Of a DNA stretch of 64,000 nucleotides, positions 31,290 through 59,594 are shown piece after piece. The number at the start of each line of letters is the position of its first letter. Position 1 is the first letter of the stretch. The notes below the pieces were generated by a model. The model ran no database searches and was not told the origin of the DNA. It saw nothing but the letters and a program-made list of their open reading frames with translations. The stretch is from Chondrilla cf. caribensis. Its lineage: Eukaryota > Porifera > Demospongiae > Chondrillida > Chondrillidae. The stretch spans positions 3,477,820 through 3,541,819 of the forward strand of contig OZ026568.1 of the NCBI GenBank assembly GCA_964020155.1. The letters run 5' to 3'. Position numbers and translations under genes: made by a program.

Positions 31290-32715
31290 TATTAGATGGG
31301 AATGGTTCCATAAGTTAGTTCACATGCGTAGCTAGGTTTGGCTAAAATATCAAGTTTGGAGTAGTTTCATAAGTTAGTTCATGTCTCTGGTTAGGTCTGG
31401 CTAAAATATTAAGTTGACATGCCCCCTCCCCCATGAGATATGCAAAAAGGTGCTTAGGTTTTCTTTCCTATACTCTACCATACATTGATAAAATATTTAG
31501 CACCTCCAAATATAGCTGGGGATACAGGCAAACTACGGAGATTGAAATTGTTTCATATGTTAGTTCACATCCCTAGCTAGGTCTGGCTAAAATATGAAGT
31601 AGCTAATTGCTACCTAATGAGCTATGCAAAAAGGTGCTTAATGTCATATACTCTCCAATACATTGAAAAAATATTGAGGACCTCCAAATTTAGCTGGAGT
31701 TACGGGCCACCTACTGAGGTGAGAACTGTTTCATAACTAAGACCACAGCTAATTTCCCATAAAATGTCATGTTGACACACCTCCTCTCCCATGAGCTACG
31801 CAAAAAGGTGCTTAGCGTTATTTCATCCTATACCTTCCAATACATTAAAAATATATTAAGGACCTCCGGATGTAGTTAGGGTTAGGGACCACCTACGGAG
31901 ATGATAACTGTTTCACAAGTTAGTATACATCCACAACTAGGTTCCTGTAAAATATCGTGTTGACATGCCCCCTCTCCCATGAGCTACACAAGAAGGTGCT
32001 TACCGTTATTTCATCCCATACCTTCCAATACATTAAAAATATACTAAGCACCTCTGAATGTAGTTAGGGTTAGGTACCACCTACAGAGATCAAAACTGTT
32101 TCATAAGTTAGTATAGGTCCACAACTAATTGCCCGTGAAATATCATGTTGACACGCCCCCTCTCCCATGAGCTATGCAAAAAGGTGCTTAGCATTTTCAT
32201 CCTACACCTTCCCATACATTAAAAATATACTAAGCACCTCCGGATGTAATTAGGGTTAGGGACCACCTACGGAGATGAAAACTGTTTCATACATTAGTAT
32301 AGGTCTTCAACTAGGTTCCCATAAAATATCATGCTGACATGCCCCCTCTCCCATGAGCTACGTGAAAAGGTGCTTAGCATTATTTCATCCTATACCTTCC
32401 CATACATTAAAAATTATCAAGCACCTCCGAATGTAGTTAGGGTTAGGGACCACCTACGGAGATGAAAACTGTTTCATAAGTTAGTATAGGTCCACAGCTA
32501 GGTTTCCATAAAATATCATGCCGACATGCCCCCTCTCCCATGAGCTACGCAAAAAGGTGCTTAGTGTCTTTTGATCCAATACATTCCCATACATTGGAAA
32601 ATTATTAAGCACCTCCGGATATAGTTAGGGTTAGGGACCACCTACGGAGATGAAAACTGTTTCATACATTAGTATAGGTCCACAGCTAGGTTTCCATAAA
32701 ATATCATGTTGACAC
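31290..32715 (-). repeat. Satellite family B-like monomers, inverted orientation
   Basis: Six to eight diverged monomers with TGACATGCCCCCTCTCCCAT, GAGCTACGCAAAAAGGTGCT and TTAGGGTTAGGGACCACCTA. These are complements of the B landmarks. TTAGGGTTAGGG occurs in several units; it is part of the monomer and not a telomere tract. Confidence 0.85.
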
Positions 32716-33755
32716 GCCCCTTTTATCGCTTGTCACCGCGGCCTCTCCTATGCATGTGATGCATCATAGCACAAATGAGAATGCACAGACACACTCCTGG
32801 AACTAGTGCGGTCCTTCTGATCCATAACAAAAACGATGCGTTTTCTTTCTAAACAAAATTCAGTCCTTGTGATAACAGAAATGTTACGTTTTGATCATAT
32901 AATAATGCATATACTTTTGTATGTACATTCCAATATAAGTGCAATATGCCTTGAGGTGCTTAACATATATGTTTCCTATTCTCTCCCATACATTGAAAAA
33001 ATTATACTAAGCACCTCCGAATGTAGCAAAGGGTACAGTCCACGTACTGAGATGGTAATTATTTCAGAACTTAGTTCATGCCATCAGCTTGGTCTGGTAA
33101 GAATACCAGGGTTTTATGACCCCTCCCCTATGAGTTATGCAAGAAGGTGCTTAACATTTTTTTCTGCTATTCTCTCCCATACATTGAAAAAACATTGAGC
33201 ACCTCCAAATGTAGCTGGGATTACGGGCCACCCACAGAGATCGGAATTGTTTTAAATGTTAGTTCACAATTCCAGCTAGGTCTGACTAAAAGTTCGAACG
33301 TGTTGATTCCTTTCCCATGAGCTATGCAAAAAGATGCTTAGCATTTTCTCCCATATTCTCTCCCATACATTGAAAATATATTAAGCACCTCTGAATGTAG
33401 CTGTAATTTTGAGCCACCTACAGAGATGGGAGTTGTTTTAAATGTTAGTTGATGTCCCCAGCTAGGACTGACTAAAATATCAAATTGATACGCCTTCTCT
33501 CCCATGAGCTATCCAAAAAGGTGCTTAGCGTTTCCTCTCCTATACTCTCCCATGCATTGAAAATATTATAAGCACCTTGGAATATAGCTGTGGTTAGGGG
33601 CCACCACAGAGATGAGAGTTGCTTAATAAGTTAGTTTACATCTCCAGCTAGGTCCTCATAAAATATCAGGTTGACACACCCCCATCCCCATGAGCTACGC
33701 AAAAAGGTGCTTAGTGTATTCTCCCCATATATTGAAAGAATATTAAGCACCTCAT
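32716..33755 (-). repeat. Family A fragment followed by inverted B-like monomers
   Basis: At 32716-32960 an inverted family A piece (CTTGTCACCGCGGCCTCTCC, CACACTCCTGGAACTAGTG) interrupts the array. From 32960 to 33755 inverted B-like monomers resume and end about 245 bases before the start codon of D2HGDH copy 2. Confidence 0.8.
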
Positions 33756-33999
33756 TTTTCGGATGGGTCAATTATTCCCATGACAAAACAATATGTACTA
33801 GAGAATACTGTACGGAGATACCGGATAACAGACTTATGACACCGGGTGTTTAACGGGCCCATCCAACCTATCCGGCTGTATAATAGCCTAGCTATATTAT
33901 AGTTAGACCAGTATCTATGGTTAGACAACCACGGGACACAGACGCTTGGTTGGGCGCTAACCGACAAAGAGGGCGCTATTATCGTAGCTCTTTTCCGAA
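33756..33999 (+). promoter_or_regulatory. Upstream region of D2HGDH copy 2
   Basis: About 240 bases of non-satellite sequence before the copy 2 start codon. The last part (GGGCGCTATTATCGTAGCTC then TTTTCCGAAATG) is homologous to the sequence next to the copy 1 start codon, so a proximal promoter probably lies here. An imperfect inverted repeat (ATACCGGATAACAGACTTAT / ATCCGGCTGTATAATAG) is also visible. No core promoter box is recognised. Confidence 0.45.
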
Positions 34000-37682
<3,683 letters not shown>

Positions 37683-37822
37683 GTTTAGCAAGTTAAATAT
37701 TGTTTGAGGACGTTATTAATATTGTGTGAATTATCATGTGACTAGCAGAATAATTGCCCTTTATTAATGTTCCATGTACAGAATGATAATTTGATTGATT
37801 TTGTACGTAGTCATATGTAGTA

Positions 37823-37997
37823 CAGTTAAACACTCATATAACAAACCGGAAATTCCGGGGCAATCTGTTTGTTATAAGCAGGAGTTTGTTATATCAGAAC
37901 AATTTCCTATGAGATACTGTAGCACGTGGTTGAGATCATTGCTTTGTTATATCAAGAACTTTGTTATAGAGGAGATTGTTATAAGAGCGCTCCACTG
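37823..37997. mobile_element. 175-bp MITE, pogo/Tc1-like ends
   Basis: Begins CAGTTAAACACTCATATAAC and ends GTTATAAGAGCGCTCCACTG, an imperfect terminal inverted repeat flanked by TA. Internal GTTATA motifs recur. It lies between the convergent 3' ends of D2HGDH copy 2 and the ALMS-motif gene and has no coding capacity. Confidence 0.75.
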
Positions 37998-38450
37998 TAT
38001 TATGAAATTGTCATATACTATTATTATGTAATGTTTTATATTACATAATATTATGTTTGTGGAAGTTACATGTCTATTATACCCAAGTTAGATGAATTGC
38101 ATGTGATAGATCGATTCTTAATACCTGCACGAGATGTACAGTACAGTGAAACATATGTACAGTAGTCACATGTAATGATGTACACAATTGGACACATATT
38201 AAACTACACATCAGTGCAGGTTCCTTCTGCACACAGAGCACAGCTGTGTCTGTCTGACACCACTCTTTGCCACTCGGCTTCTCTTCACCCTGTTGAGGAG
38301 CACCTGTTGAAGAGAAGGTGTAGACAATGGCTCATAAATGGCATTGGTAGCTATGAACGTATGTAGGTATATTGGATAATAATTGCTACAGGGTATACAC
38401 ACTGCAAAATGGACGACACAGGGATGTATTATTTTGGGAAAGTCACTGAT

Positions 38451-40926
38451 TCAACTGGATGTCTCTCCCTTTCTCTCTCTCTCACACACCCTCTCATAGT
38501 TCTTCCTCCTCTGCCAGTAAGCTGCTGCTTGCTTTTGCAGCTTTTGGTAGTCTCTTCTCTTTTGTTCCTCACAAGACATGAAGTTCCTAAACAAGGGAGC
38601 CCTCTACATAGTTAAATCTCACTAAACAAGTGGCATACATATGTGTACAAAGAGTGAGAGCAAACCTTTTGTGTTTCTCCTTCTGAACAGAATATGTTGG
38701 TCTCTTCCATTGAAAATTTGTAAGATTCTGAGGTTCTGGAGAGACACGAAGGACATGGTATCCATGATCATGGGATGAAGGTACTGTAGTCCTGTATGTC
38801 TGAGAGGATGAAGGTACTGTAGTCCTGTGTGTCCGGGAGGATGAAGGTACTGTAGTCCTGAATGTCCGGGAGGATGAAGGTACTGTAGTCCTGTATGTCT
38901 GAGAGGATGAAGGTACTGTAGTCCTGTATGTCTGAGAGGATGAAGGTACTGTAGCCCTGTATGTCTGAGAGGATGAAGGTACTGTAGCCCTGTATGTCCG
39001 GGACAGTGCAGGAGGTATATGTACTGCCTCCTGTTTTGAGTGCATCTTGAACTCCCTCAGCATCTTCTGCCGATGTCGGCAATTACGAATAAACTTCTGC
39101 TTGTGTGTCCAGCATGCCTCCTGAAGTGTGGGTGTTCTATTCCGGCTGAGACTAGTAGCAGGGACGTGTTGGGATCCAAGATCTGAAGCAGACGATAACG
39201 TACTTGAGGTAGTGATGGAGTCATCCTCACCTGGTGGTGTGGTGGGCACAATGAAAGACAATGGTTTAGCAGGGACGGGACGCCCAACGTGTTCTTCATA
39301 GTAGGGCTGTAAATGATCTTTCTTCTGATTCAAGATGGCCGCCTGCATCAAAATAGGGCTTGTTTGTACACCTCTGTTTCTCGCATTATTGAGTGCATGT
39401 CTGGACACTTTCTCGGACTTTGAACGTTTCTCCCCAGCAGTGGTACTCTGATGCAACACTGGCCTTGCATCACGTAATGTAGGACTGGAGTCAGTGCTGG
39501 AGGAAGACGAATGGACCAGTTTTGATCTGAGTGCTCCTGTACTCCTGACGTTCCTCTTCACAAAGGCATTTGGCTCAGATTTTTCAAGCATCTTTTGCCG
39601 GCAGTCACAGGTGCACCTCACATCGGTGATGTCTCTACCATCCTTTAACTGAAGATGACGCAGCCGATTCAGAACATTACTGTCCAAATCCAATCTGTTC
39701 TCCGTGTCATCTGGAGGAAGAGACTGTTCTGGGTGATTTTGAGTTGGTTTGGCATAAGGGCTCTTGAGGAACGCCTGCCACAGTTGATCCAAGTTGTCCA
39801 GGTCTGATCCTGGTACAACTTGATAAGGGTTCGCTCGATCCCTCTTGAATGCTTCAGTTGCCAATCTTTCAATGACATCCTGAGTTGAGTCAGAGGTACC
39901 CTCTGTATTGTTGTCGTGTGCGACAGAGACGGTAGTATAGGACTCTGTGGAAGGCTCTCTGTAGGAGAGCAGGGTGCTGTCAGGGTCTTCTTCCTTGAGT
40001 GCAAACAGCCTCTCTTTATTCTTGTGCTTTATCAAATGAACCTCCTGTTCCAACCCGTTGGTCAAACTCGCTGTACTTTCTGTTGGCTTTGAATGAGGTG
40101 CTACTGGGTGAACTGTATTCAACCCCTTGTCAGCATGCTTAGTTGAAGAATGCTTACCATCCCGGACCTTGTACCCCATAGAGGAAGCTATCTTCCTCTT
40201 GTCGTTCAGTACTTTCTCCCTGGCCTCTTGCAAAAGTGCCCTACTGTGGTACTCACTCAGGACTGGCTCAGCTACAGAATCTAGACTGTCTTCATGATGA
40301 GGTATGGAATTTTGGGACGAATCGCTGAGTTCCCCAACGCTCAAATCTGGAGGGTTTGTCTCAGTTTGGTCCTTCGGGGCAGTCAATGTTGAAGCAAACA
40401 GTGAAGACTTCGACATCTGCACAGTAGATCTCCAAGTACTCGAGGCAGGGGGAGAGGAAACGTCAGTTGTAAAGGTTGTCAGCACAGACGTTTTGTTCAG
40501 TCCATTGGCTGTTCTTATCTGACTGGCTAGAAGATCAGAAGATGTTGTGTTTGTATTAAGAGCGGATGTGGAGTACAGTGTGGTTGTCCCTGCACTGGTG
40601 GGAGACGTGAAATGTGAGGTATTTGTCAATTTTGTCGCAGTTTCCAATGCAGAACCAGAAATAGGAGTCAGCGTATCGCGTGTGGCACTATACGACGTCG
40701 ACGTGAATGAGGGCACGGAGCCTCCCTCCTTGCCTCTGTGACCAGAAGATGGCGGATTTGGTTCTTTATAAATTCGAGGGCGTAACAGTTCCGACGTGTT
40801 ATTGCTCGAAGAGGAAATCTTACTGACGTTAATCCCGGCGAAGTGTTCGGCCAAATGCATTAAGCTGTCAGAAGAGGGACATTCTTCGCTGCCTTCAACC
40901 AAGGGAACAGGTTGCCAGTCTTCCAT
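38451..40926 (-). CDS. ALMS-motif (centrosomal/ciliary) protein, two exons, about 798 aa
   Basis: A large exon (40926-38666) is joined to a short last exon (38586-38451) by a 79-bp GT-AG intron; the acceptor AG lies inside the apparent stop codon of the first exon. The C-terminus shows the two halves of the ALMS motif known from ALMS1, CEP295 and the C10orf90/FATS family: LQEACWTHKQKFIRNCRHRQ near residue 598, and EEQKRRDYQKLQKQAAAYWQ in the last exon. In those families the motif acts in centrosome targeting. Between the halves, residues of about 640-718 are tandem 11-residue units of the SSSQTYRTTVP type. The rest is low-complexity, Ser/Thr-rich and probably disordered. The start is the first ATG (MEDWQPVPLVEGSEE). 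It diverges from the TSNAXIP1-like gene across 222 bp. Which ALMS family member is the orthologue is not clear, and a further exon beyond 38451 cannot be excluded. Confidence 0.8.
38772..39005 (-). repeat. 33-bp coding minisatellite in the ALMS-motif gene
   Basis: Seven or so tandem copies of a 33-bp unit (plus strand ATGAAGGTACTGTAGTCCTG then TATGTCTGAGAGG), in frame, encoding TYRTTVPSSSQ-type 11-residue repeats. Copies differ by single bases that change only Ala/Thr, Ser/Arg or Tyr/Phe/His, so the unit has stayed in frame. Confidence 0.9.
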
Positions 40927-41148
40927 CTCTATAGAAACGAGAGAATGTCCGTTATAAAGTAGTTTAATGGTAATTTCGACATTTCCCTACCTTCGAAAGT
41001 TTAATTTCGACAATGCACGGTTTCTGTACCAAAAAAGCTTATTCGGAGTTCGGTTGTCGAGTTTACCCGCCAAAGAACTCGAATTGGGGAAAATCCCTAG
41101 TTTGAATACCCGCCCAAGAAGGATCTACAAACGTAAGGTAGCGTCCAC
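40927..41148. promoter_or_regulatory. Divergent promoter between ALMS-motif and TSNAXIP1-like genes
   Basis: Only 222 bp separate the two start codons, so the genes almost certainly share a bidirectional promoter. Both encoded families are linked to centrosome, cilium or sperm biology, which would suit co-expression; that is inference. No X-box or TATA element was clearly identified by eye. Confidence 0.55.
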
Positions 41149-53629
<12,481 letters not shown>

Positions 53630-54431
53630 AAGATGACGCTTGTTTGAAAACAATGGCAAAAAATGGACTCTCGTGGGTAATACACCCTGGGTGTGATGCA
53701 CTGCAGACTACATTGTTATGATAGGGTGTCCTTGTTACATGTCCAGACGCACACACAGACACACATGCACTGTTTGGTGTATGCTGACCTACGTACATGT
53801 GTACAAATGTGTGTGTCCTGCAATATGATCTGTCCAGCAATGGAAGGTTATCCTAATTAATTACCCACTACTTGTATTTCAGTTGATTCCCAGTAAAATA
53901 TTGACTGTCTGGTTGTCCAAAACAAGTAACTGCCAAACAAGGGGATGACAGACAGACAGACAAAGGAGAGAAAGGGTGTACAATACCCCCACTTAACCTG
54001 GAATCTTGTGCTAGGAGAATTTCTTCTCTACAGAATCCATTCTATACCTGTGGTTGTCCTTTGGGTGTGGGCACATATGTATTACGTATGTATAGACAGT
54101 CGTATGCAGCCGTTGTTTGTAGCAAGTGTTTATATTATTATGTTTTGTGTTTTGAGAGAATTAAGTTTGTTTTGTGTTAAGTGAGTGTTGTTATGGTAAC
54201 AATGAGATAACAGAACATCAGCCTGCAGCTTGGTGACTGTGGTTCATGGTAGTTCTCATAACACCATCTTCCATGTAATCACATTACATACAGCAATGGT
54301 ATCATGCTGTGTTATAGTAATTTCCTTCCTGAATACTGGGTGTAGTGTTTGGATGTGAGATGGAATGGTTAGTGTGTGTGTGTATGTGTATGTACTTATA
54401 TGTGTGTATGAGTGTTTATGTATGTGTACAC

Positions 54432-54484
<53 letters not shown>

Positions 54485-54927
54485 CGTATAGAGTGTGGGG
54501 AGGTAACACACACATGTTTACATGTGTACTTGCATGCAAACATCATCATTTCCTTTGCCTGGTAGTCACTAAAGTTTCCAGTATTCTTTTTCACAGTTCT
54601 AATGGACACAACCCATTCAACTAGCTGAATTCAGGTCGCAATGCAATACTTCATATTTCCTACACTGGTAACTTTGAGTGCTAATTGAAAAGTAACCACC
54701 CTCTCCACACAATTCTGGTACACATGCTGGACGTGATGTTGCCAGGTAATTGTCCTTATTGTGAACTGTTGCATACACAACAAGTTTGAAGTTAGGGAGT
54801 TTCCGTTCTTTGTTTATGTATTGAGTGAATGGTTTTTATCCATAATATCTTTTGTTACTTTGATCTGTATTGTGGGAACAGGACAGTCAGTCGGTCAGTC
54901 AGTGTAAGGGTGCATACGTGTGTCTGT

Positions 54928-54988
<61 letters not shown>

Positions 54989-55007
54989 TGTCAGTGTGTG
55001 TGTCTGT

Positions 55008-55060
<53 letters not shown>

Positions 55061-56069
55061 AGTGTGTATATGTGTGTATATGCGTGTGTGTGTGTGCGTG
55101 TGTGTAGTGTGTGATCTGTACATGTGTATGTCTGTCTGTGTATTTGTGTTGTGTGTGTGTGTGTACATGTGTATGTCTGTCTGTGTATTTGAGTTGTGTG
55201 TGTAGTGTGTGATGTGTATATGTGTATGTCTGTCTGTGTATTTGTGTTGTGTGTGTGAGTAAACATACATACATGCATGTGCGTACCATTCTGTACAGAG
55301 TGTTTGTGTTGTACAGTAAATGTTAGTGTTCTTGGCTATCCCTGTGTCCCTGGCATGCATGTCAACATGCTGGTGCTCCAAATTTGCAATATGACCACAA
55401 AGAAAAATAATGACTTTGTATCACTATTGAGACGTTGAAGTACCGGCAATGGAATTAATAGTCTTGTGCTACGTTTCGTGGGTGCATTTGATTCCCCACT
55501 CCTCCACCCTACCTTTCCCATGTAAGGAACTATTATTAGACATACCTGTTGGGCTGGATTTACTTATCGCATTGGAAGAGACGATGCGGGTAATTCAAAC
55601 CTCAAATGAGTACAATTGGATTATTCCTTATAGCCCAATTGTTCCTTATGTACAAACACTCCGCAAAGGGTTCTTAATTGGGGCTAGATTCTCGTACAAA
55701 CAATAACCGATATCTTATCACTGAGACTCACTGAGACTCTGAGGCTGTGGCAAAGGTGTGATGCCCCTGAAGAATTCAACTATCACAATTTGATTGCTGG
55801 CGGTATTCATAACTACTTGTAACTGGCACTGTGGATATTTATAGATACGTATGTGCTTATGTGCAGTTTTTAAGTTAACAGGTGATGTTGATGGTGTGTT
55901 TTGTCGTTATGTTAACAGAAGAATTGTAATTGAAGAGTGTCCACCCTTTTATGAGGTTGCCACGGTATTGTTGCCAACTCAGTGAGAATTTGAACATGTA
56001 GCATTTGTATCATGCATAGATGTATCATAGGCTGTACTGTATGGAGTATAGCTATTGCTGTCCGTATTT

Positions 56070-56140
<71 letters not shown>

Positions 56141-56147
56141 CGCATGC

Positions 56148-56225
<78 letters not shown>

Positions 56226-57000
56226 CTGTGTGTATGTGTGTGTGGGGTGGGTGCGTCTGTGTGTGTGTAAACCTGCATGTGCATATACGTACACGTATGT
56301 ACACGTGTGTGACAGAGGAAGGTACTGCACTAACTGCCTTCTCATGTACCCACAGGCAGAAATTTTCAATTAGATATGTGTAAGTCTGTGTGTGTGACTT
56401 CATTGCTTGTGTTTAGTGGGCATAAATGTTCACATGACATCATGTTTAAAAGGATCACATTTCACTTTCTTCCCATGTGTGAATGTGTATCCTTTACTGT
56501 CTGTCTCCACTTGCGGATGATGGAGTTGTTAGATTTCACCTGCCTTGTAAATTTCATTTCTCACATAACCCAGAACTAAAGGTACCCGAGTAGGTGTATG
56601 TGGTACATGCATACATATACATGCCATACTGTATAGACCTACCTGCATATAGTGTTTAATACAATATATTTTGTGGGATCTACTTGCATATGGTGATGAA
56701 ACAGATACGTGTATATCTCATGCCAAGAGCAATTTGACTACAACAGTATTGCAGTTAGTGACCAGTAGAACTCTGAATACTGTATATACATTGTGTGTAA
56801 AGGGTGTATATGTACTGCCTCTTATCGAGGTAATTTGTTTATGAAGTTCTTGTAAGGATCTTTATTATACTGAGGAGTGGCTACTATTCTGGACACCCAG
56901 TACAGGTTCGACTACATGAACTGTACACTTTGTGAGATTTGTATCCAACTGTACACATATGACAGGTCGGCCATGGCATATGTGTCGGGGTCACCAAATA
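53630..57000. other. Gene-poor stretch with simple repeats
   Basis: No gene is recognised. It holds (TG)n at about 54436-54482, a compound TG/TCTG minisatellite at 54915-55255 with GTATGTCTGTCTGTGTATTT units, and a long TG pair at 56072-56225 broken by CTCGCATGCACA. A frame at 55449-55706 has no recognisable domain and ordinary composition. Confidence 0.6.
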
Positions 57001-57480
57001 TGACAGTAGTTGCATTATGATTCAACCAATCATATCAAGAAAATCAAAATGTGTTTATTATTACTTTGCCAAAAACACGTGGCTATAATATATATTCACA
57101 ACACGTGTATAGTGGGTGCGCATCACAGGCTGTGAGTGTGTATACAAACAAGCGTGTGGAAAATGGAAGTAGTGATTTACGATGCTTACAGGAAATAATA
57201 ATAATATTACGTAACCAGAACTAAATATAGGAAACATGCAAAATATAGCCAATACACACATGCCCGCACACCGCGTCGTCAAGATGTGACTACTGACCGC
57301 AGGGTGTATTTTGCACAGTTCCTCGCTCAACCTGCAGTAATCTTTTCACCGTATGCAGTCTTACAGATACTTTACCCCATGACTGGCGAACGAGACGTTT
57401 TGAGTCATTCTTCTCATGCATACCCACAGTACATGCATTTTTAAAGTTACCTTATCTGTATGTTGTGATGTGTCACACCT
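56985..57480 (-). mobile_element. Probable LTR fragment with adjacent primer-binding site
   Basis: On the minus strand a candidate LTR of about 477 bp runs from TGTGACACATCACAAC (near 57477) to CTACTGTCA (near 57001). It is followed within a few bases by TGGTGACCCCGACA at 56998-56985, which matches the 3' end of tRNA-Trp as used for priming by some retroelements. An ATGGCCGACCTG follows but the frame closes after about 18 codons, so only a truncated 5' end remains. This is an old retroelement fragment with no intact gene. LTR limits are tentative. Confidence 0.4.
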
Positions 57481-57644
57481 AGTGGTTTGGTGGATTGGGT
57501 TTCAGTTCCACATATTTAGTTCTGAACTATGCTAACTGTATTCTTATCTCTCGATTCTGACAGTGTGTGTCCCTGCAAGCATTGCCCACCATGGTGTGGG
57601 TGTGTTTGTGTGGAAGGGGAGTGTGTGTGTGTTTGTGTAGAAGG

Positions 57645-57645
57645 G

Positions 57646-57712
<67 letters not shown>
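57645..57712. repeat. (TG)n tract
   Basis: Pure TG run preceded by two GTGTAGAAGGGGAGTG units. Just upstream, CPCKHCPPWCG could be read at about 57569-57601, but it is not placed in any gene. Confidence 0.9.
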
Positions 57713-57715
<3 letters not shown>

Positions 57716-58179
57716 ATGAGTTATGAATGTGAAAGTATTACATAATAATATACCTCTTCTGACGTGACACTTCACAGTGAAATGTTATCATCACCTATTT
57801 GCCAGTAAAATTAATGGTCAACGACCAACATTCACTCCTTAGTTATCTTTCTGATGTCACAAACCTTTCATCAACCATACAATAACATCCTCTTAGCACA
57901 ATGGAGCTAATGCAACTACACTTTGCTTTGTTCTCTTTCATTCATGGGTACCCATGGGCAATGTGGTTTGGTATGTACTTTGAGCCTCGTTGAGTTCTGT
58001 TGTCACTTCTGACGTCAATTCCATAAGATCTACCTCACAGGCCTCGTCACTTGACATACTGCATCACACACTGCCAACACAGTGTGGGCACATGTGAAAT
58101 ATACCTTTGTGTGTGTGCATGTGTGCTTGTTTGTGTGGTGTCTCCTCTCATAGTATTCCCTTTCTTAGTGTCCCAATTC

Positions 58180-58695
58180 ATGTCCCCCTCCTGGTGTCCC
58201 CCTCCTGGTGTCCCCCTCCTGGTGTCCCCCTCCCGGTGTCCCTCTCCTGGTGTCCCCCTCCTGGTGTCCCTCTCCTGGTGTCCCCCTCCTGGTGTCCCCC
58301 TCCTGGTGTCCCCCTCAATCCTGGTGTCCCCCTCCTGGGGCCCCCTCAATCCTGGTGTCCCCCTCCTGGGGCCCCCTCCTGGTGTCCCCCTCCTGGTATC
58401 CCCCTCCTGGTGTCCCCCTCCTGGTGTCCCCCTCGATTCTGGTGTCCCCCTCCTGGTGTCCCCCTTGATTCTGGTGTCCCCCTCCTGGTGTCCCCCTCGA
58501 TTCTGGTGTCCCCCTCCTGGTGTCCCCCTTGATTCTGGTGTCCCCCTCCTGGTGTCCCCCTCCTGGAGTCCCCCTCGATTCTGGTGTCCCCCTCCTGGTG
58601 TCCCCCTCCTGGTGTCCCCCTCGATTCTGGTGTCCCCCTCCTGGTGTCCCCCTCCTGGTGTCCCCCTCAATTCTGGTGTCCCCCTCCTGGGGTCC
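58180..58695. repeat. G/C-skewed 15-bp minisatellite (CCCCCTCCTGGTGTC)
   Basis: About 33 copies of CCCCCTCCTGGTGTC, with variant units containing GATTCTGGTGTC or AATCCTGG. Both strands read open for about 240 codons (VPLLVSPSWCP or GDTRRGTPGG) only because the period is 15. The complementary strand has runs of five Gs every 15 bases. Confidence 0.95.
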
Positions 58696-58983
58696 CCTGC
58701 CCTACTGTCCCCTCTCATGCTGTTCCCTGTTTTGGATCTACTCCAACTTTGCTGTATGTCCATTGCCTCCGATGCTTGTGCACATGTGTAGTTGAATACC
58801 ATATTTATACCACAAGTCCTTTTAGGGCATATTGAAGGTATGCATGATGATAGATATCGAGTCCGACTTGCGATGCTGATGAGTATGTTCTAATACTGAT
58901 AGTGAACCCTTTTAATTGTGGCTGACCACATTTTTTGGATCAAATGATGTGTCAGGAATGCAGAAAGCCAACTGTTGTCTTCT

Positions 58984-59112
58984 GTTTCTCAGCAACCAAG
59001 GGTTTCTTGTCCCTTTGTGTGACACCTGTGGTTGGATAGGAGATGAAATCACGACTGTTACACTCCCACCAGTGCCACTTACATGCACCCAGTCTGGGCT
59101 ACATGTGAACCA
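58984..59112 (+). other. Candidate exon, unassigned, with CxxC
   Basis: After TTTCTCAG a frame reads NQGFLVPLCDTCGWIGDEIT and continues TVTLPPVPLTC to a donor-like GTGAGT at about 59113. The pattern CxxCG followed by TVTLPP resembles the candidate at 48721-49184 (CHNCG, VIPLPP). The family is unknown; it may belong to a gene extending past this region. Confidence 0.3.
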
Positions 59113-59446
59113 GTGAGTTGAGTCCAAGTGAGATCCCTTGTAGCCAAGTTCCACTGGATATGACTCAGTGGGTTAGTCCCAGCAGTCCCAGCAGTCCCAG
59201 GAGTGTCCCTTGTATGCAAGTTTGTATATAATCTCAGTTCATATGGGTGTTCCTGATTGTAACAGATGGATTTTGTACAGTACACACAATATTCACCACA
59301 TGAACCCATGCCAGGGGCCTTTTAGAAGGCTTCATTCCAGTAACGCTTTATGCACACTTACTGCTCATTAATATGACAACTCATCGTCTGTGTTTATAAA
59401 GTGTGTCTACATACGTACAGTACACATGGCTGTGGATACATGAAGT

Positions 59447-59519
<73 letters not shown>

Positions 59520-59594
59520 TGCCAGATTTGGAAATGTGATGTGTGCTTGCCTCCCCTGGCTCGTAGCTGTTTCCTTAGCTCCAGCCTGACTCAG

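Noticed and set aside
32100..32660. TTAGGGTTAGGG resembling telomere repeat
   Set aside because: Occurs once or twice per inverted B-like monomer and is never extended into a tract.
55449..55706. 85-codon frame on the plus strand
   Set aside because: No domain, no splice context and ordinary composition; probably chance.
58047..58802. About 250-codon frames on both strands (VPLLVSPSWCP and GDTRRGTPGG repeats)
   Set aside because: A 15-bp minisatellite; open in both strands through periodicity, with no start context or domain.
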